The position numbers and the translations under genes are program-made. The notes beneath the pieces were generated by a model. That model had not been told where the DNA came from and did no database searches. It worked only from the letters and a program-made list of their open reading frames with translations. From the NCBI GenBank assembly GCA_025450615.1, contig JANWHC010000032.1, forward strand, positions 1 to 21,722: DNA of 21,722 nt, given 5' to 3'. Below are positions 4,913-11,916 of the stretch, in pieces; within the stretch, counting starts at the first letter, position 1; each line of letters starts with the position of its first letter. This stretch comes from Minisyncoccota bacterium. Its GTDB lineage: Bacteria; Patescibacteriota; Minisyncoccia; Phycocordibacterales; DATDWN01.

Positions 4913-5593
4913 ATGATTCACTTTGATAAGGTATCAAAATCATACCCTGATAACTCTGTTGCCTTAGAAGGGGTTTCTTTTGCTATAGAACCTAAGGAAT
5001 TTGTCTCAATTGTGGGCCATTCAGGGGCTGGAAAAACCACACTACTTAAGATGTTTTTAGGAGAGGAGATTCCAACTACTGGAAAGGTCTATTTTGAATC
5101 TACTGATTTATCAAAACTAAACAAAGCACAAGTAAACGATTTTCGACGAAAGATTGGGGTGGTTTTTCAGGATTTCAGACTTCTTCCCAACAAAAATGTT
5201 TACGAAAATATTGCTTTTGCGATGGAGGCCGCAGGACGGACCGACGAAGAGATAGAAGCTGATGTGCCACATGTCTTGGAGCTCGTAGATTTAACAAAAA
5301 AGATATGGAATTTCCCGGGTGAACTCTCTGGCGGTGAAAAGCAAAGAGTTTCTATTGCAAGGGCAATTGTAAATCAACCGGACGTTTTGATTGCGGATGA
5401 GCCGACAGGAAACTTGGATCCGTTAAATACATACGACATCGTCCAGATTTTAAAAAAGATAAATGATCTTGGCACTACAGTTATTTTAACAACTCATAAC
5501 AAGGGCGTGATTGATTCTCTTAAAAAACGAGTCATAACAATGGAAAACGGGAAAATTATCCGCGACGACAAAGAGGGTAAATATGTAATATAA
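4913..5593 (+). CDS. ftsE: Cell division ATP-binding protein FtsE
   Basis: 226 residues, the usual length. FtsE is the cytoplasmic ATPase of the FtsEX complex, which sits at the division site and controls peptidoglycan hydrolases through FtsX. All ABC motifs are intact: Walker A GHSGAGKT (35-42), Q-loop VVFQDFRLLP (Q86), signature LSGGEKQR (138-145), Walker B DVLIADEPTGNLD with catalytic E163, and switch histidine H195 in TTHN. FtsE-type features include the FQDFRLLP and TGNLDP stretches. The stop is 7 nt before ftsX, so the two form an operon. There is no ribosome-binding site; the promoter fits a leaderless message. Confidence 0.97.
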   Translation: MIHFDKVSKSYPDNSVALEGVSFAIEPKEFVSIVGHSGAGKTTLLKMFLGEEIPTTGKVYFESTDLSKLNKAQVNDFRRKIGVVFQDFRLLPNKNVYENIAFAMEAAGRTDEEIEADVPHVLELVDLTKKIWNFPGELSGGEKQRVSIARAIVNQPDVLIADEPTGNLDPLNTYDIVQILKKINDLGTTVILTTHNKGVIDSLKKRVITMENGKIIRDDKEGKYVI

Positions 5594-5600
5594 TCTTTAT

Positions 5601-6521
5601 ATGTTCTGGATTAAAGTAAAAAGAGTAATACGATCAGGATTTTTCAACTTTTGGCGAAACGGCTTCGTCTCACTTTCCTCTATCTTGGTTATGGTGGTGA
5701 CACTTTTTGTTATTGGTTCAACTATTTTCTCTGGCGTTATTTTGCAGGGAACTTTAGCACAAATAAAAGATAAAGTTGATATCAATGTTTACTTTGTAAC
5801 TACAGCGATGGAAGATGAGATCTTGTCGATGAAAGGCCAAATAGAAAAACTTCCAGAAGTTATGCCTCCAGTAGAATATGTTTCTCGCGAACAAGCACTC
5901 GAGGATTTTAAAAAGCGACATGAAAATGACGAGTTTACATTGCAGGCACTCGACGAGCTTGGTGAAAATCCTCTTGGGGCAACTTTAAACATAAAAGCGA
6001 AAGATCCCTCACAGTACGAAAGTATTGCACATTACCTCGATAGTCAAAGCTCAAGCTCTGGGGGGATTATTGATAAAGTAAACTATTATCAAAACAAAGA
6101 AGCTATAGACAGGCTAACTAGTATCATAAGCTCAGCAAACAGTCTCGGTTTTCTTTTAACCATTATTCTCATCATTATTTCTGTTCTCATTACCTTTAAC
6201 ACACTTCGTTTAGTTATTTATATGTCTCGTGACGAGATTCAAGTTATGCGTCTTGTAGGAGCTTCGATGGCTTATATCCGCGGGCCTTTCTTTGTGGCTG
6301 GGGCGATTTACGGTTTTGTCTCTGGCTTACTTACTATTATTCTTTTTTACCCGATTACCCTTTGGCTAGGTGGGGTTACTGCAGACTTTTTTGTTGGACT
6401 AAACATTTTCCACTACTATGTTTCAAACTTTGGGCAGATTTTCGCTATTATTGTCGGTTCAGGCATTATTATAGGGTCACTTTCAAGCTATTTAGCTGTT
6501 AGGAAGTACCTAAGAGTCTAA
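5601..6521 (+). CDS. ftsX: Cell division permease-like protein FtsX
   Basis: 306 residues, normal for FtsX. Four transmembrane helices are visible at about 24-46, 180-203, 228-255 and 276-300, with a large outside loop (about 50-178) between the first two. That loop is the part that contacts peptidoglycan hydrolases or their regulators in other bacteria. Family-typical stretches are NPLGATLNIK (about 123-132), TFNTLRLVIYMSRDEI and MRLVGAS (216-222). It lies 7 nt after ftsE and is certainly co-transcribed with it. Candidate downstream hydrolase partners in this window are secreted M23/PG-binding proteins such as that at 14569-15882; this is inference only. Confidence 0.95.
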   Translation: MFWIKVKRVIRSGFFNFWRNGFVSLSSILVMVVTLFVIGSTIFSGVILQGTLAQIKDKVDINVYFVTTAMEDEILSMKGQIEKLPEVMPPVEYVSREQALEDFKKRHENDEFTLQALDELGENPLGATLNIKAKDPSQYESIAHYLDSQSSSSGGIIDKVNYYQNKEAIDRLTSIISSANSLGFLLTIILIIISVLITFNTLRLVIYMSRDEIQVMRLVGASMAYIRGPFFVAGAIYGFVSGLLTIILFYPITLWLGGVTADFFVGLNIFHYYVSNFGQIFAIIVGSGIIIGSLSSYLAVRKYLRV

Positions 6522-6570
6522 ATACTACTTGTACATCTCAGTGTTTTTGTTTTGTATTTTATGCACGACC

Positions 6571-6602
6571 TTGTCTCAAATCTGTAAGTTAGATAGTATA
6601 AA
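6571..6602 (+). promoter_or_regulatory. Possible pyrG promoter
   Basis: TTGTCT (6571-6576) is followed after 17 nt by TAGTAT (6594-6599), which overlaps TATAAA (6597-6602). It lies in the 98-nt gap between ftsX and pyrG, about 20 nt before the ATG. No terminator is obvious in this gap. Confidence 0.35.
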
Positions 6603-6619
6603 TCTATTAAGGCTCAGTA

Positions 6620-8269
6620 ATGAAAAAGAATCATAAATATATCTTTGTAATTGGTGGAGTAATGTCGGGTGTCGGCAAAGGTATTGCTTCCTCTTCAATC
6701 GGTAAAATTCTTCAGGCGAAAGGCTTCAAGGTCAACCCAATAAAGGTTGATCCTTATTTAAATGTGGACGCTGGCACGATGAACCCGACCGAACACGGAG
6801 AAGTTTTCGTGCTTGATTCTGGTCTTGAGACAGACCAAGATATGGGAAACTATGAGAGATTTTTAGAAATGGATCTCAAAGACGATGACTACATGACCTC
6901 AGGTATGATCTACCGGCATGTTATCGAAAAAGAAAGAAATTTGGGTTACAAAGGTAAAACTGTGGAAGCTATTCCTCATATTACTGAGGAGATTGTTAGT
7001 CGATGGAAGAAATCTGCCGAGCATCATAATTCAGACGTTACGCTTGTGGAGATTGGCGGAACTATTGGTGACTACCAAAATATTCTTTTTATTGAAGCTG
7101 CTAGAAATTTAAAAATAAAATATCCCGACGATGTGGCTTTTATTATCGTGACCTATCTACCGATTCCTGGATCACTTGGTGAAATGAAAACTCGTCCAAC
7201 CCAAAATGCAGTGAGACAGCTAAACTCTTATGGAGTTCAACCAGATATTATTATTGCTCGCGGGACAGAGCCACTAGATGCAAAAAGAAAAGAGAAAATA
7301 GCGATATCTTGCGCTATTAACCCAGAGAATGTTATTTCTGCGCCAGATATTGAAAGTATTTATGATGTACCAATAAACTTTGAGCGAGACAAAATAAGTT
7401 CAGTGATTTTGAAAGTTTTACACATGAAAGGCAGGGTTCACAATGGTGACTTGGACGAGTGGAAAACTTTTGTAAAAAAGAGAGCAAAAGCTAAAAAACA
7501 ATTAAAGATTGCAGTGGTTGGAAAATATTTTGATACAGGAGAATATACACTTTCTGATGCATATGTTTCTGTTATTGAAGCTGTGAAGTTTTCTTCGTAT
7601 TGGAAAGATACACGAAGTCAGCTAACATGGGTGAACTCAAAAGAATATGAAAAAAATCCAAAAAAGATAGAGGAACTTCGAGAATTCGATGGAATTATTG
7701 TGCCGGGAGGATTTGGAGAAAGTGGTATCGAAGGTGTAATAAAAACTATCGAATTTGTGCGGAAAAATAAAATTCCTTTTCTAGGATTGTGCTACGGTAT
7801 GCAACTTGCAGTTGTTGAATATTCTCGCAATGTTTTAGGCTGGAAAAAAGCTCATACAGCGGAAATAAATCCTAAAGCAAGTCGTCTTGTCATCGACATT
7901 ATGCCAGAGCAAAAAGAAAATCTGAAAAACGGAAACTACGGCGCGACAATGCGTTTAGGCGCCTACCCAGCAGTTTTAAAAAAGGGAAGTGTTGCTTTTG
8001 AAGCATATCAAACTGGTAAAATTTCTGAGCGTCATCGTCACAGATATGAAGTTAATCCAGAATACGTTCCCGATATAGAAAAAGCTGGGCTTATTTTTTC
8101 GGGTAAATCTCCAAGTGGAAAACTTATGGAAATTGCTGAACTACCAAAAGATGTTCATCCATTTTTCCTCGGGACACAGTTTCATCCTGAATTAAAAGCT
8201 AGACCACTGCATCCACATCCACTGTTCACCGCTTTCGTAAGTGCATGCTTGAAAAAACAATCTTCATAA
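6620..8269 (+). CDS. pyrG: CTP synthase
   Basis: 549 residues, full length. It makes CTP from UTP, ATP and glutamine. The N-terminal synthase domain has GGVMSGVGKGIASSSIG (12-28, ATP site), KVDPYLNVDAGTMNP, the metal-site segment SGLETDQDMGNYERF with D74, and E144 in VEIGGTIGD. The C-terminal class I glutaminase domain has the oxyanion stretch VPGGFG, the nucleophile C391 in GLCYGMQ, and H522/E524 in FHPEL. Compared with common CTP synthases the segment normally read EDGAETD is DSGLETD, GTVGDIE is GTIGDYQ, and GICLGMQ is GLCYGMQ. It is therefore a somewhat divergent but apparently complete enzyme. It is a single-gene unit following ftsEX. Confidence 0.97.
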   Translation: MKKNHKYIFVIGGVMSGVGKGIASSSIGKILQAKGFKVNPIKVDPYLNVDAGTMNPTEHGEVFVLDSGLETDQDMGNYERFLEMDLKDDDYMTSGMIYRHVIEKERNLGYKGKTVEAIPHITEEIVSRWKKSAEHHNSDVTLVEIGGTIGDYQNILFIEAARNLKIKYPDDVAFIIVTYLPIPGSLGEMKTRPTQNAVRQLNSYGVQPDIIIARGTEPLDAKRKEKIAISCAINPENVISAPDIESIYDVPINFERDKISSVILKVLHMKGRVHNGDLDEWKTFVKKRAKAKKQLKIAVVGKYFDTGEYTLSDAYVSVIEAVKFSSYWKDTRSQLTWVNSKEYEKNPKKIEELREFDGIIVPGGFGESGIEGVIKTIEFVRKNKIPFLGLCYGMQLAVVEYSRNVLGWKKAHTAEINPKASRLVIDIMPEQKENLKNGNYGATMRLGAYPAVLKKGSVAFEAYQTGKISERHRHRYEVNPEYVPDIEKAGLIFSGKSPSGKLMEIAELPKDVHPFFLGTQFHPELKARPLHPHPLFTAFVSACLKKQSS

Positions 8270-8301
8270 TATCGTCATAGATTCTTTATTATTGTGAAGT
8301 G

Positions 8302-8315
8302 GTGCGATTCCGCAC
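8302..8315 (+). promoter_or_regulatory. Small hairpin upstream of the 8331 gene
   Basis: GTGCG-ATTC-CGCAC is a perfect 5-bp hairpin that ends 15 nt before the ATG at 8331. It could be a leader structure; no clear promoter is seen. Confidence 0.3.
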
Positions 8316-8330
8316 ACTAACTCAAACATT

Positions 8331-8579
8331 ATGAATCTATCAAAAACATATCCCGAAAGTTTTGGTTTTGATATTAAGGTTTATTTAAAAAAATATTTTG
8401 ACTTTTTTGCGTTGAAAGATGATCAGGAACAGGAAAGAAAAGATCTAGAAGATAAACAAAGAAAAGAAAGAGATGACGAGCGAGCTAGACTTGAAGATGA
8501 GGCAAATAAAGCACGACAAGAAAAAGAAGATGCTGAAAAGAGAGAGAAGGACGCTGAAGCCGAATCAAGTAACTTATAG
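8331..8579 (+). CDS. Highly charged helical protein
   Basis: 82 residues. The first 27 residues are mixed and aromatic (FGFDIKVYLKKYFDFFALK). The rest is almost only D, E, K, R, A and Q, for example QEQERKDLEDKQRKERDDER, with alternating charge blocks expected to form a long single alpha-helix or coiled coil. There is no signal peptide or membrane segment. Simple charged helices of this sort are not diagnostic of function. It stands alone between pyrG and a strong bidirectional terminator and has no clear ribosome-binding site. Confidence 0.6.
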   Translation: MNLSKTYPESFGFDIKVYLKKYFDFFALKDDQEQERKDLEDKQRKERDDERARLEDEANKARQEKEDAEKREKDAEAESSNL

Positions 8580-8581
8580 CC

Positions 8582-8622
8582 AATAACAAAAAGCCCGAGG
8601 CAATCTCGGGCTTTTTGTTATT
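8582..8622. terminator. Bidirectional terminator shared by convergent genes
   Basis: An 18-bp perfect stem (8582-8599 / 8605-8622) with a GCAAT loop, a core of GCCCGAG/CTCGGGC and A/T runs on both sides. It follows the stop at 8579 on the plus strand, and its right arm contains the stop codon of the minus-strand gene 8618-8800. Confidence 0.92.
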
Positions 8623-8800
8623 GTGCTGGTTGTGTATTATCGTCGTTACCTCCGCCAATTTTTACCTCAATTCCACTTCCATCATCTTGTTTTTGCTGGC
8701 CATTAAAGAAACCTCTCGTATATGCTAGATATCCAACGATTACAATGATAAGTATTATGATTACTGAAATTATTACGTCCTTAGATGATTCTGGGCTCAT
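8618..8800 (-). CDS. Small single-span protein with acidic tail
   Basis: 60 residues. A short N-terminus (MSPESSKD) is followed by one transmembrane helix (about 9-27, VIISVIIILIIVIVGYLAY), the basic stop TRGFF, a short strand IEVKIGGG and an Asn/Asp/Gln tail. The order of parts matches the 75-aa protein at 1102-1329, so these look like members of one small family. A possible -10 (TATAAT on the minus strand near 8829-8834) lies about 30 nt upstream, in the divergent gap shared with the DUF1801 gene. Function unknown. Confidence 0.65.
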   Translation of the reverse strand: MSPESSKDVIISVIIILIIVIVGYLAYTRGFFNGQQKQDDGSGIEVKIGGGNDDNTQPAQ

Positions 8801-8854
8801 ATGTCTTGTTTAGCTTGTAATAAGCATATTATATCAAATCTTAGATATTTCATA

Positions 8855-8866
8855 TATAATCAGCGT
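8855..8866 (+). promoter_or_regulatory. -10 box at a DUF1801 start, leaderless geometry
   Basis: A perfect TATAAT (8855-8860) leaves 6 nt to the ATG at 8867. This decides the start: the upstream in-frame ATG at 8801 would lie before the promoter. Confidence 0.65.
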
Positions 8867-9295
8867 ATGGCAGAGATAAAGACACAAAAAAATAACGCTA
8901 GCGTCTCAGCTTTTCTTAATTCTGTAGAAGATAAACAAAGACGGGAAGATGGGAAAAAACTCCTAAAAATTTTCAAAGAAGTCACCGGGTTTAAGCCCGT
9001 AATGTGGGGGACAAGCATTGTTGGTTTTGGACAGTATCACTACAAATCTGAGCGCTCTTCGCAGGAAGGTGACTGGCCACTGACAGGGTTTTCTCCTCGT
9101 AAAGTAAATCTTACGGTTTATATAATGTCTGGGGTAAAGAGAGATCCAACTCTTTTGAAAAAGATAGGCAAACACACATCTAGCAGTGGTTCATGTCTTT
9201 ATATAAAAAAACTAGAAGATATAAATATATCCGTACTTAAAACAATTATAAAAAATTCAGTTGCAGAGATGAAGAAAAGATACAAAGTGAGTTAA
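8867..9295 (+). CDS. DUF1801 domain protein
   Basis: 142 residues from ATG at 8867. The frame is open back to 8801, but the protein family begins at about MAEIKTQKNNASVSAFL and the -10 box at 8855-8860 lies inside the upstream extension. Family landmarks are the DxxRREDGKKLL helix, PVMWGTSIVGFGQYHYKSE, WPLTGFSPRKVNLTVYIM and the SCLYIKKLEDI stretch near the end. DUF1801 proteins share a fold with the YdhG/YdeI group; a role in iron or metal handling has been suggested for some members but is not settled. A second, more distant DUF1801 gene lies at 14163-14531. Confidence 0.85.
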   Translation: MAEIKTQKNNASVSAFLNSVEDKQRREDGKKLLKIFKEVTGFKPVMWGTSIVGFGQYHYKSERSSQEGDWPLTGFSPRKVNLTVYIMSGVKRDPTLLKKIGKHTSSSGSCLYIKKLEDINISVLKTIIKNSVAEMKKRYKVS

Positions 9296-10065
9296 TTGAG
9301 CTTTTTAAGCACGTCTTTTTTGAAATGTTTCAGATAAGCGACTAAGATAAAACTAATAATAACCATTAAAAACCAAGAAGTTATTTTACTAGTTGAGACT
9401 ACATTCCAAGCATGAACTTGGTTTGGATATTGCCAAGCACCAAGGTATGTCGAAATGTTTTCAGCAATCCAGATAAAGAAGGCGATAAGAAGAAAGCCAA
9501 CCCCTAAAGGCATGGAGCGAACTTTGTCGGTAACAATATAGTAAACTTTTGCTTTCCAAAAGAAAATAAAAACAGCTAAAATCAAAAAGTACCTAAAATC
9601 ATAAATGTAGTGGTTGGTGAAAAAGTTTACGTAAATTAAAATACAAAGAATTACACTCAGAAAATAGTGATTATAATTTTTCAATTCTAGTTTCATTATT
9701 TTCCACGACTGAGAAATATAGCTTCCAATCGCGGCATACATAAAACCACTATACAAAGGCACTGTGGCTATTTTCAAAACTCCATATTCAGGATAGCTCC
9801 AAGAACCTATAGCCGGGCTCGTCTTATAAAGTTCTAAAACAAGTCCGATAATATGAAAAATAAAAATAACTTTTACTTCATCTTTTGTTTCAAGTTTTGT
9901 TAAATAAAGTACTACTTGTATTAAGACAGCAGCAAGAAAAAGAAAGTCATATCGTGCGAACCCGAAAAGGGGAATGTGGTTTGAAATAAAAAGCAAAACA
10001 AAAAAAGATCCAGCAAAGATTGCGGCTCGAGCTTGTTTTATACCAAAAATTAAAAATTCCTTCAT
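9292..10065 (-). CDS. DUF817 family integral membrane protein
   Basis: 257 residues, the family length, with about seven to eight transmembrane helices. The family pattern is clear: FGIKQARAAIFAG near the start, ARYDFLFLAAVLIQ, ELYKTSPAIGSWSYPE, VPLYSGFMYAAIGSYI, IYVNFFTNHYIYDFRYFL, and FIWIAENISTYLGAWQYP near the end. Biochemical function is unknown. The start directly follows the stop of the upstream YdeI-like gene with no gap (TAA then ATG), so the two are co-transcribed. Its 3' end overlaps the convergent DUF1801 gene by 4 nt, leaving no room for a separate terminator. Confidence 0.88.
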   Translation of the reverse strand: MKEFLIFGIKQARAAIFAGSFFVLLFISNHIPLFGFARYDFLFLAAVLIQVVLYLTKLETKDEVKVIFIFHIIGLVLELYKTSPAIGSWSYPEYGVLKIATVPLYSGFMYAAIGSYISQSWKIMKLELKNYNHYFLSVILCILIYVNFFTNHYIYDFRYFLILAVFIFFWKAKVYYIVTDKVRSMPLGVGFLLIAFFIWIAENISTYLGAWQYPNQVHAWNVVSTSKITSWFLMVIISFILVAYLKHFKKDVLKKLN

Positions 10066-10359
10066 TTATTTTCCAGATTTTACTCTTCTATTGAGTACAC
10101 TTTGTACTGATGGACTGATTTTTTTATCTGTTCGATGAATACAACCTATCCAACAACAAGGTCGACGTTTGCCTTCTTTTAACTCGGCAACAGTCCTTTG
10201 TACATGCTCTTTTCTAGTCTCGGCTCTTTTTACAGATATGACCCAACAAATCCACTCGTTTTTGGCAAGAGGAGTAATATTTTCCCATGCTTTTCTGGCT
10301 TTCAGGTCAGAAGAAATAGCCATTCCCAAATCTCTAGGCATTGTATGCATAAACTTCAT
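10066..10359 (-). CDS. YdeI/OmpD-associated (OmdA-type) family protein
   Basis: 97 residues. Recognisable family features are the dipeptide-rich helix SSDLKARKAWENITPLAKNE, the WICWVISVKRAETRKEHV block and the end GKRRPCCW, which is close to the hallmark K-RRPCCW of these proteins. Members have been linked loosely to outer-membrane proteins or bacteriocin resistance in Enterobacteria; no such role can be inferred here. A TGC-TATAAT box overlaps the ATG at 10359, so translation may begin instead at the in-frame ATG at 10350 (residue 4), 7 nt beyond the box. It is directly followed by the DUF817 gene. Confidence 0.8.
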   Translation of the reverse strand: MKFMHTMPRDLGMAISSDLKARKAWENITPLAKNEWICWVISVKRAETRKEHVQRTVAELKEGKRRPCCWIGCIHRTDKKISPSVQSVLNRRVKSGK

Positions 10360-10370
10360 TATAGCAAACC

Positions 10371-10754
10371 TTATTCAGATGCAGAGGTGATTTTGAATGT
10401 TTTACTTGTCGTTGTTCCAATCACAAAAAAATAATTACTATCAGAAACTGCAGATGGAATAGTATATTCATAAGAGCCAGTATCTGGAACATCGTAAACT
10501 CTATCAGTAATACTTACTGATGCACCTTGTGATAGTAAGGCTTCGTCAATAAGAAAAATCTGAGTTGTTGGTCCAGCCGGAGCGCCAGTTTTACCTTTGT
10601 TGTTCCACTGTATAGTATATGTTTTACCAGCGACTAGAGTTTCTCCTCCGGAAGGAAATAGTACCTGTGGAGGAGCCTTCATATTTTTTAAGAGAAAAAA
10701 TCCTCCCACAAGAGCAATAATAACAAGAACCGTCATTATAATTTTATTTGTCAT
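10371..10754 (-). CDS. Anchored Kre9/KNH-like beta-domain protein
   Basis: 127 residues. An N-terminal anchor (about 5-23, IIMTVLVIIALVGGFFLLK) is followed by one extracellular beta-sandwich-like domain. The domain has FPSGGETLVAGKTYTIQW near its start and YEYTIPSAVSDSNYFFVIG near its end, the pattern of the Ser/Thr-rich Kre9/KNH (PF10342) domain. In bacteria this domain occurs in surface and secreted proteins of unclear role. It sits 11 nt upstream of the YdeI-like gene on the same strand. A weak -10 (TACATT) lies 6 nt before the ATG. Confidence 0.72.
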   Translation of the reverse strand: MTNKIIMTVLVIIALVGGFFLLKNMKAPPQVLFPSGGETLVAGKTYTIQWNNKGKTGAPAGPTTQIFLIDEALLSQGASVSITDRVYDVPDTGSYEYTIPSAVSDSNYFFVIGTTTSKTFKITSASE

Positions 10755-10830
10755 ATGTTAAATGTAGCTTACCAAGATGAATACTTCATGTAGGGTTTTT
10801 ATACTTATTTTTATTATAACAAATACTTTC

Positions 10831-10859
10831 TTGTTAAAGAGCGATTTTTCGGCTATTCT
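10831..10859 (+). promoter_or_regulatory. Promoter of tRNA-Gln
   Basis: TTGTTA (10831-10836) and TATTCT (10854-10859) are 17 nt apart, and the tRNA starts 10 nt further on. Confidence 0.6.
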
Positions 10860-10868
10860 ACTAGATAT

Positions 10869-10939
10869 TGCCAGATCGTCTAATGGTAGGACCGCGCCCT
10901 CTGGAGGCGTGTATCTTGGTTCGAGTCCAAGTCTGGCAG
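10869..10939 (+). tRNA. tRNA-Gln (CTG)
   Basis: A complete cloverleaf. The acceptor is TGCCAGA / TCTGGCA, with the U1-A72 pair and discriminator G typical of tRNA-Gln. The D-arm is GTC..GAC. The anticodon stem GCGCC / GGCGT holds the loop CTCTGGA (anticodon CTG). The T-arm is CTTGG-TTCGAGT-CCAAG. The base after the discriminator is C followed by A-runs, so CCA is not encoded. A second copy of the 3' end at 11085-11099 is followed by CC-A and would encode it. Confidence 0.93.
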
Positions 10940-10942
10940 CAA

Positions 10943-10961
10943 AAAATCTCGTAGAGATTTT
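10943..10961 (+). terminator. Short hairpin terminator of tRNA-Gln
   Basis: An 8-bp perfect stem, AAAATCTC / GAGATTTT with a GTA loop, starts 4 nt after the tRNA. Confidence 0.6.
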
Positions 10962-10967
10962 GCGAAG

Positions 10968-11099
10968 GACTTGGACTCGAACAGAAGAGGGGGTCGGGGA
11001 GAGGTGTGGTCTCCCCGCGCAGGAAGGCAGCGAAGCGTTGGAAAACCGTAGGTTTCCAAGAAGGAGCGGAGCGACGCGTGAGATTCCAAGTCTGGCAGC
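10968..11099 (+). repeat. GC-rich tRNA T-arm mirror element after tRNA-Gln
   Basis: It begins with GACTTGGACTCGAAC (10968-10982), the exact reverse complement of the tRNA-Gln T-arm at 10919-10933. It ends with TCCAAGTCTGGCAGC (11085-11099), an exact direct copy of the tRNA 3' end at 10926-10940. GACTTGGA and TCCAAGTC close the element as a large hairpin. Inside are GGGGAGA/TCTCCCC and GGAAAACC/GGTTTCC hairpins. The interior is clearly more GC-rich than the neighbourhood and has no convincing gene. A structured RNA, a remnant of an insertion at the tRNA, or a non-autonomous mobile unit are all possible. Confidence 0.75.
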
Positions 11100-11128
11100 C
11101 AGTACTTTTCAAATATTCTTTTTTATTG

Positions 11129-11140
11129 TAGAGTTCGGAT
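11129..11140 (+). promoter_or_regulatory. Duplicated leader/-10 module, first copy
   Basis: TTGTAGAGTTCGGATATGA occurs at 11126-11144 and again at 11902-11920, in both cases running into the start of a gene. TAGAGT would be a -10 box 6 nt before the ATG. Confidence 0.5.
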
Positions 11141-11494
11141 ATGAATGGAAGGAAAATTTATGACGACTATATAATAGGAATTTTAATTCCCTTAATATTT
11201 GGTATTATTTTTCTTAAGTCAATTTTAAACAGTGCATGTCCCATCGATAGTGACCCTTGGTGGCTGAATATTGCAGGTTCAATATTTTTTATTTGTTATG
11301 GTTTGTATGTAGCAATTTTTACTGAAAAAGAAATACAAGGATATATTAAATTGGCGCAAAAATGGCACTCAAGATTAAAAATTAAACTATGGCCAACTGA
11401 AAGAGAAAAATATAATTTTAATTTCACTAGATCAGGAGGAATTCTCATGTTTATGATTGGCACGGCACTATTAATCAAAGATCTAGTTGGATAA
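11141..11494 (+). CDS. Small integral membrane protein
   Basis: 117 residues with three hydrophobic helices (about 11-28, 42-60 and 96-113) and a charged segment between the second and third (EKEIQGYIKLAQKWHSRLKI). No family is recognised. It is the first gene of the accessory run after tRNA-Gln and shares its 5' leader with the gene at 11917. Its stop is 9 nt before the frameshifted RraB-like gene. AT-rich base use is in line with its neighbours. Confidence 0.65.
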   Translation: MNGRKIYDDYIIGILIPLIFGIIFLKSILNSACPIDSDPWWLNIAGSIFFICYGLYVAIFTEKEIQGYIKLAQKWHSRLKIKLWPTEREKYNFNFTRSGGILMFMIGTALLIKDLVG

Positions 11495-11503
11495 ATAAAA
11501 ATC

Positions 11504-11844
11504 ATGTTTAATTTTTTCAAAAAAGACAAACAAATTCCTGACCCATATTCTACTGATATGGAAGTTATAAAACAATTACAAAAAGGTGGGTCTGATATAT
11601 CAAAAGAACATGAATGTGATTTCTTTTTTATGGAACTGAAGAAAATCTTACAATACTAGAAAATAAACTAATTGAATTGGGATTTAGCACACTTCAAAAT
11701 AAGAAATCCAAAGGTATGTTAAATATGAAAAAAATGCTAATTCCTAATCCAGAGAATATGACAAATTTAACTAAAGAGTTGTTAAATTTGTGTGTTCCTC
11801 TGGGGATTGATTATGATGGCTGGGGCGCCATGATTGTTAAGTAA
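11504..11844 (+). pseudogene. RraB-like protein split by a frameshift
   Basis: From ATG 11504 the frame runs MFNFFKKDKQIPDP.. then EVIKQLQKGGSDISKEHECD and stops early at 11657-11659 (TAG). Moving frame within the T6 run at 11624-11629 restores a continuous RraB-like protein: FYGTEENLTILENKLIELGF, then MKKMLIPNPENMTNLTKELL, then the terminal IDYDGWGAMIVK, ending at TAA 11842-11844. With one extra T the product would be about 113 residues, the family size. RraB proteins bind RNase E and modulate its activity in Proteobacteria; here the partner is unknown. It may be a pseudogene, a sequencing error, or a slippage-dependent gene. Confidence 0.72.
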
Positions 11845-11848
11845 TAAA

Positions 11849-11874
11849 GTTTCAAATTCATACCAAACGGTCAG
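11849..11874 (+). repeat. Diverged flank repeat lacking the REP core
   Basis: GTTTCAAATTCATACCAAACGGTCAG resembles the outer parts of the 51-nt repeats at 12545 and 13450 (GTTCCAACTTCATAC ... AACCAGACGGTCAG) but lacks the central CACTTCGACAAGCTCAGCG. It looks like an unfilled version of the same site. Confidence 0.5.
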
Positions 11875-11904
11875 CCCACACTTTCCAAATCTCTTATTTT
11901 GTTG

Positions 11905-11916
11905 TAGAGTTCGGAT
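11905..11916 (+). promoter_or_regulatory. Duplicated leader/-10 module, second copy
   Basis: Same TTGTAGAGTTCGGATATGA as at 11126-11144. TAGAGT (11905-11910) is 6 nt before the ATG at 11917. Confidence 0.5.

Noticed and set aside
8801..8866. N-terminal extension of the DUF1801 protein
   Set aside because: A perfect -10 box lies inside it and the family begins at 8867.
10777..11163. Open frames across tRNA-Gln and its downstream element, both strands
   Set aside because: They run through the tRNA and hairpins, and the translations look like antisense tRNA; no start signal.
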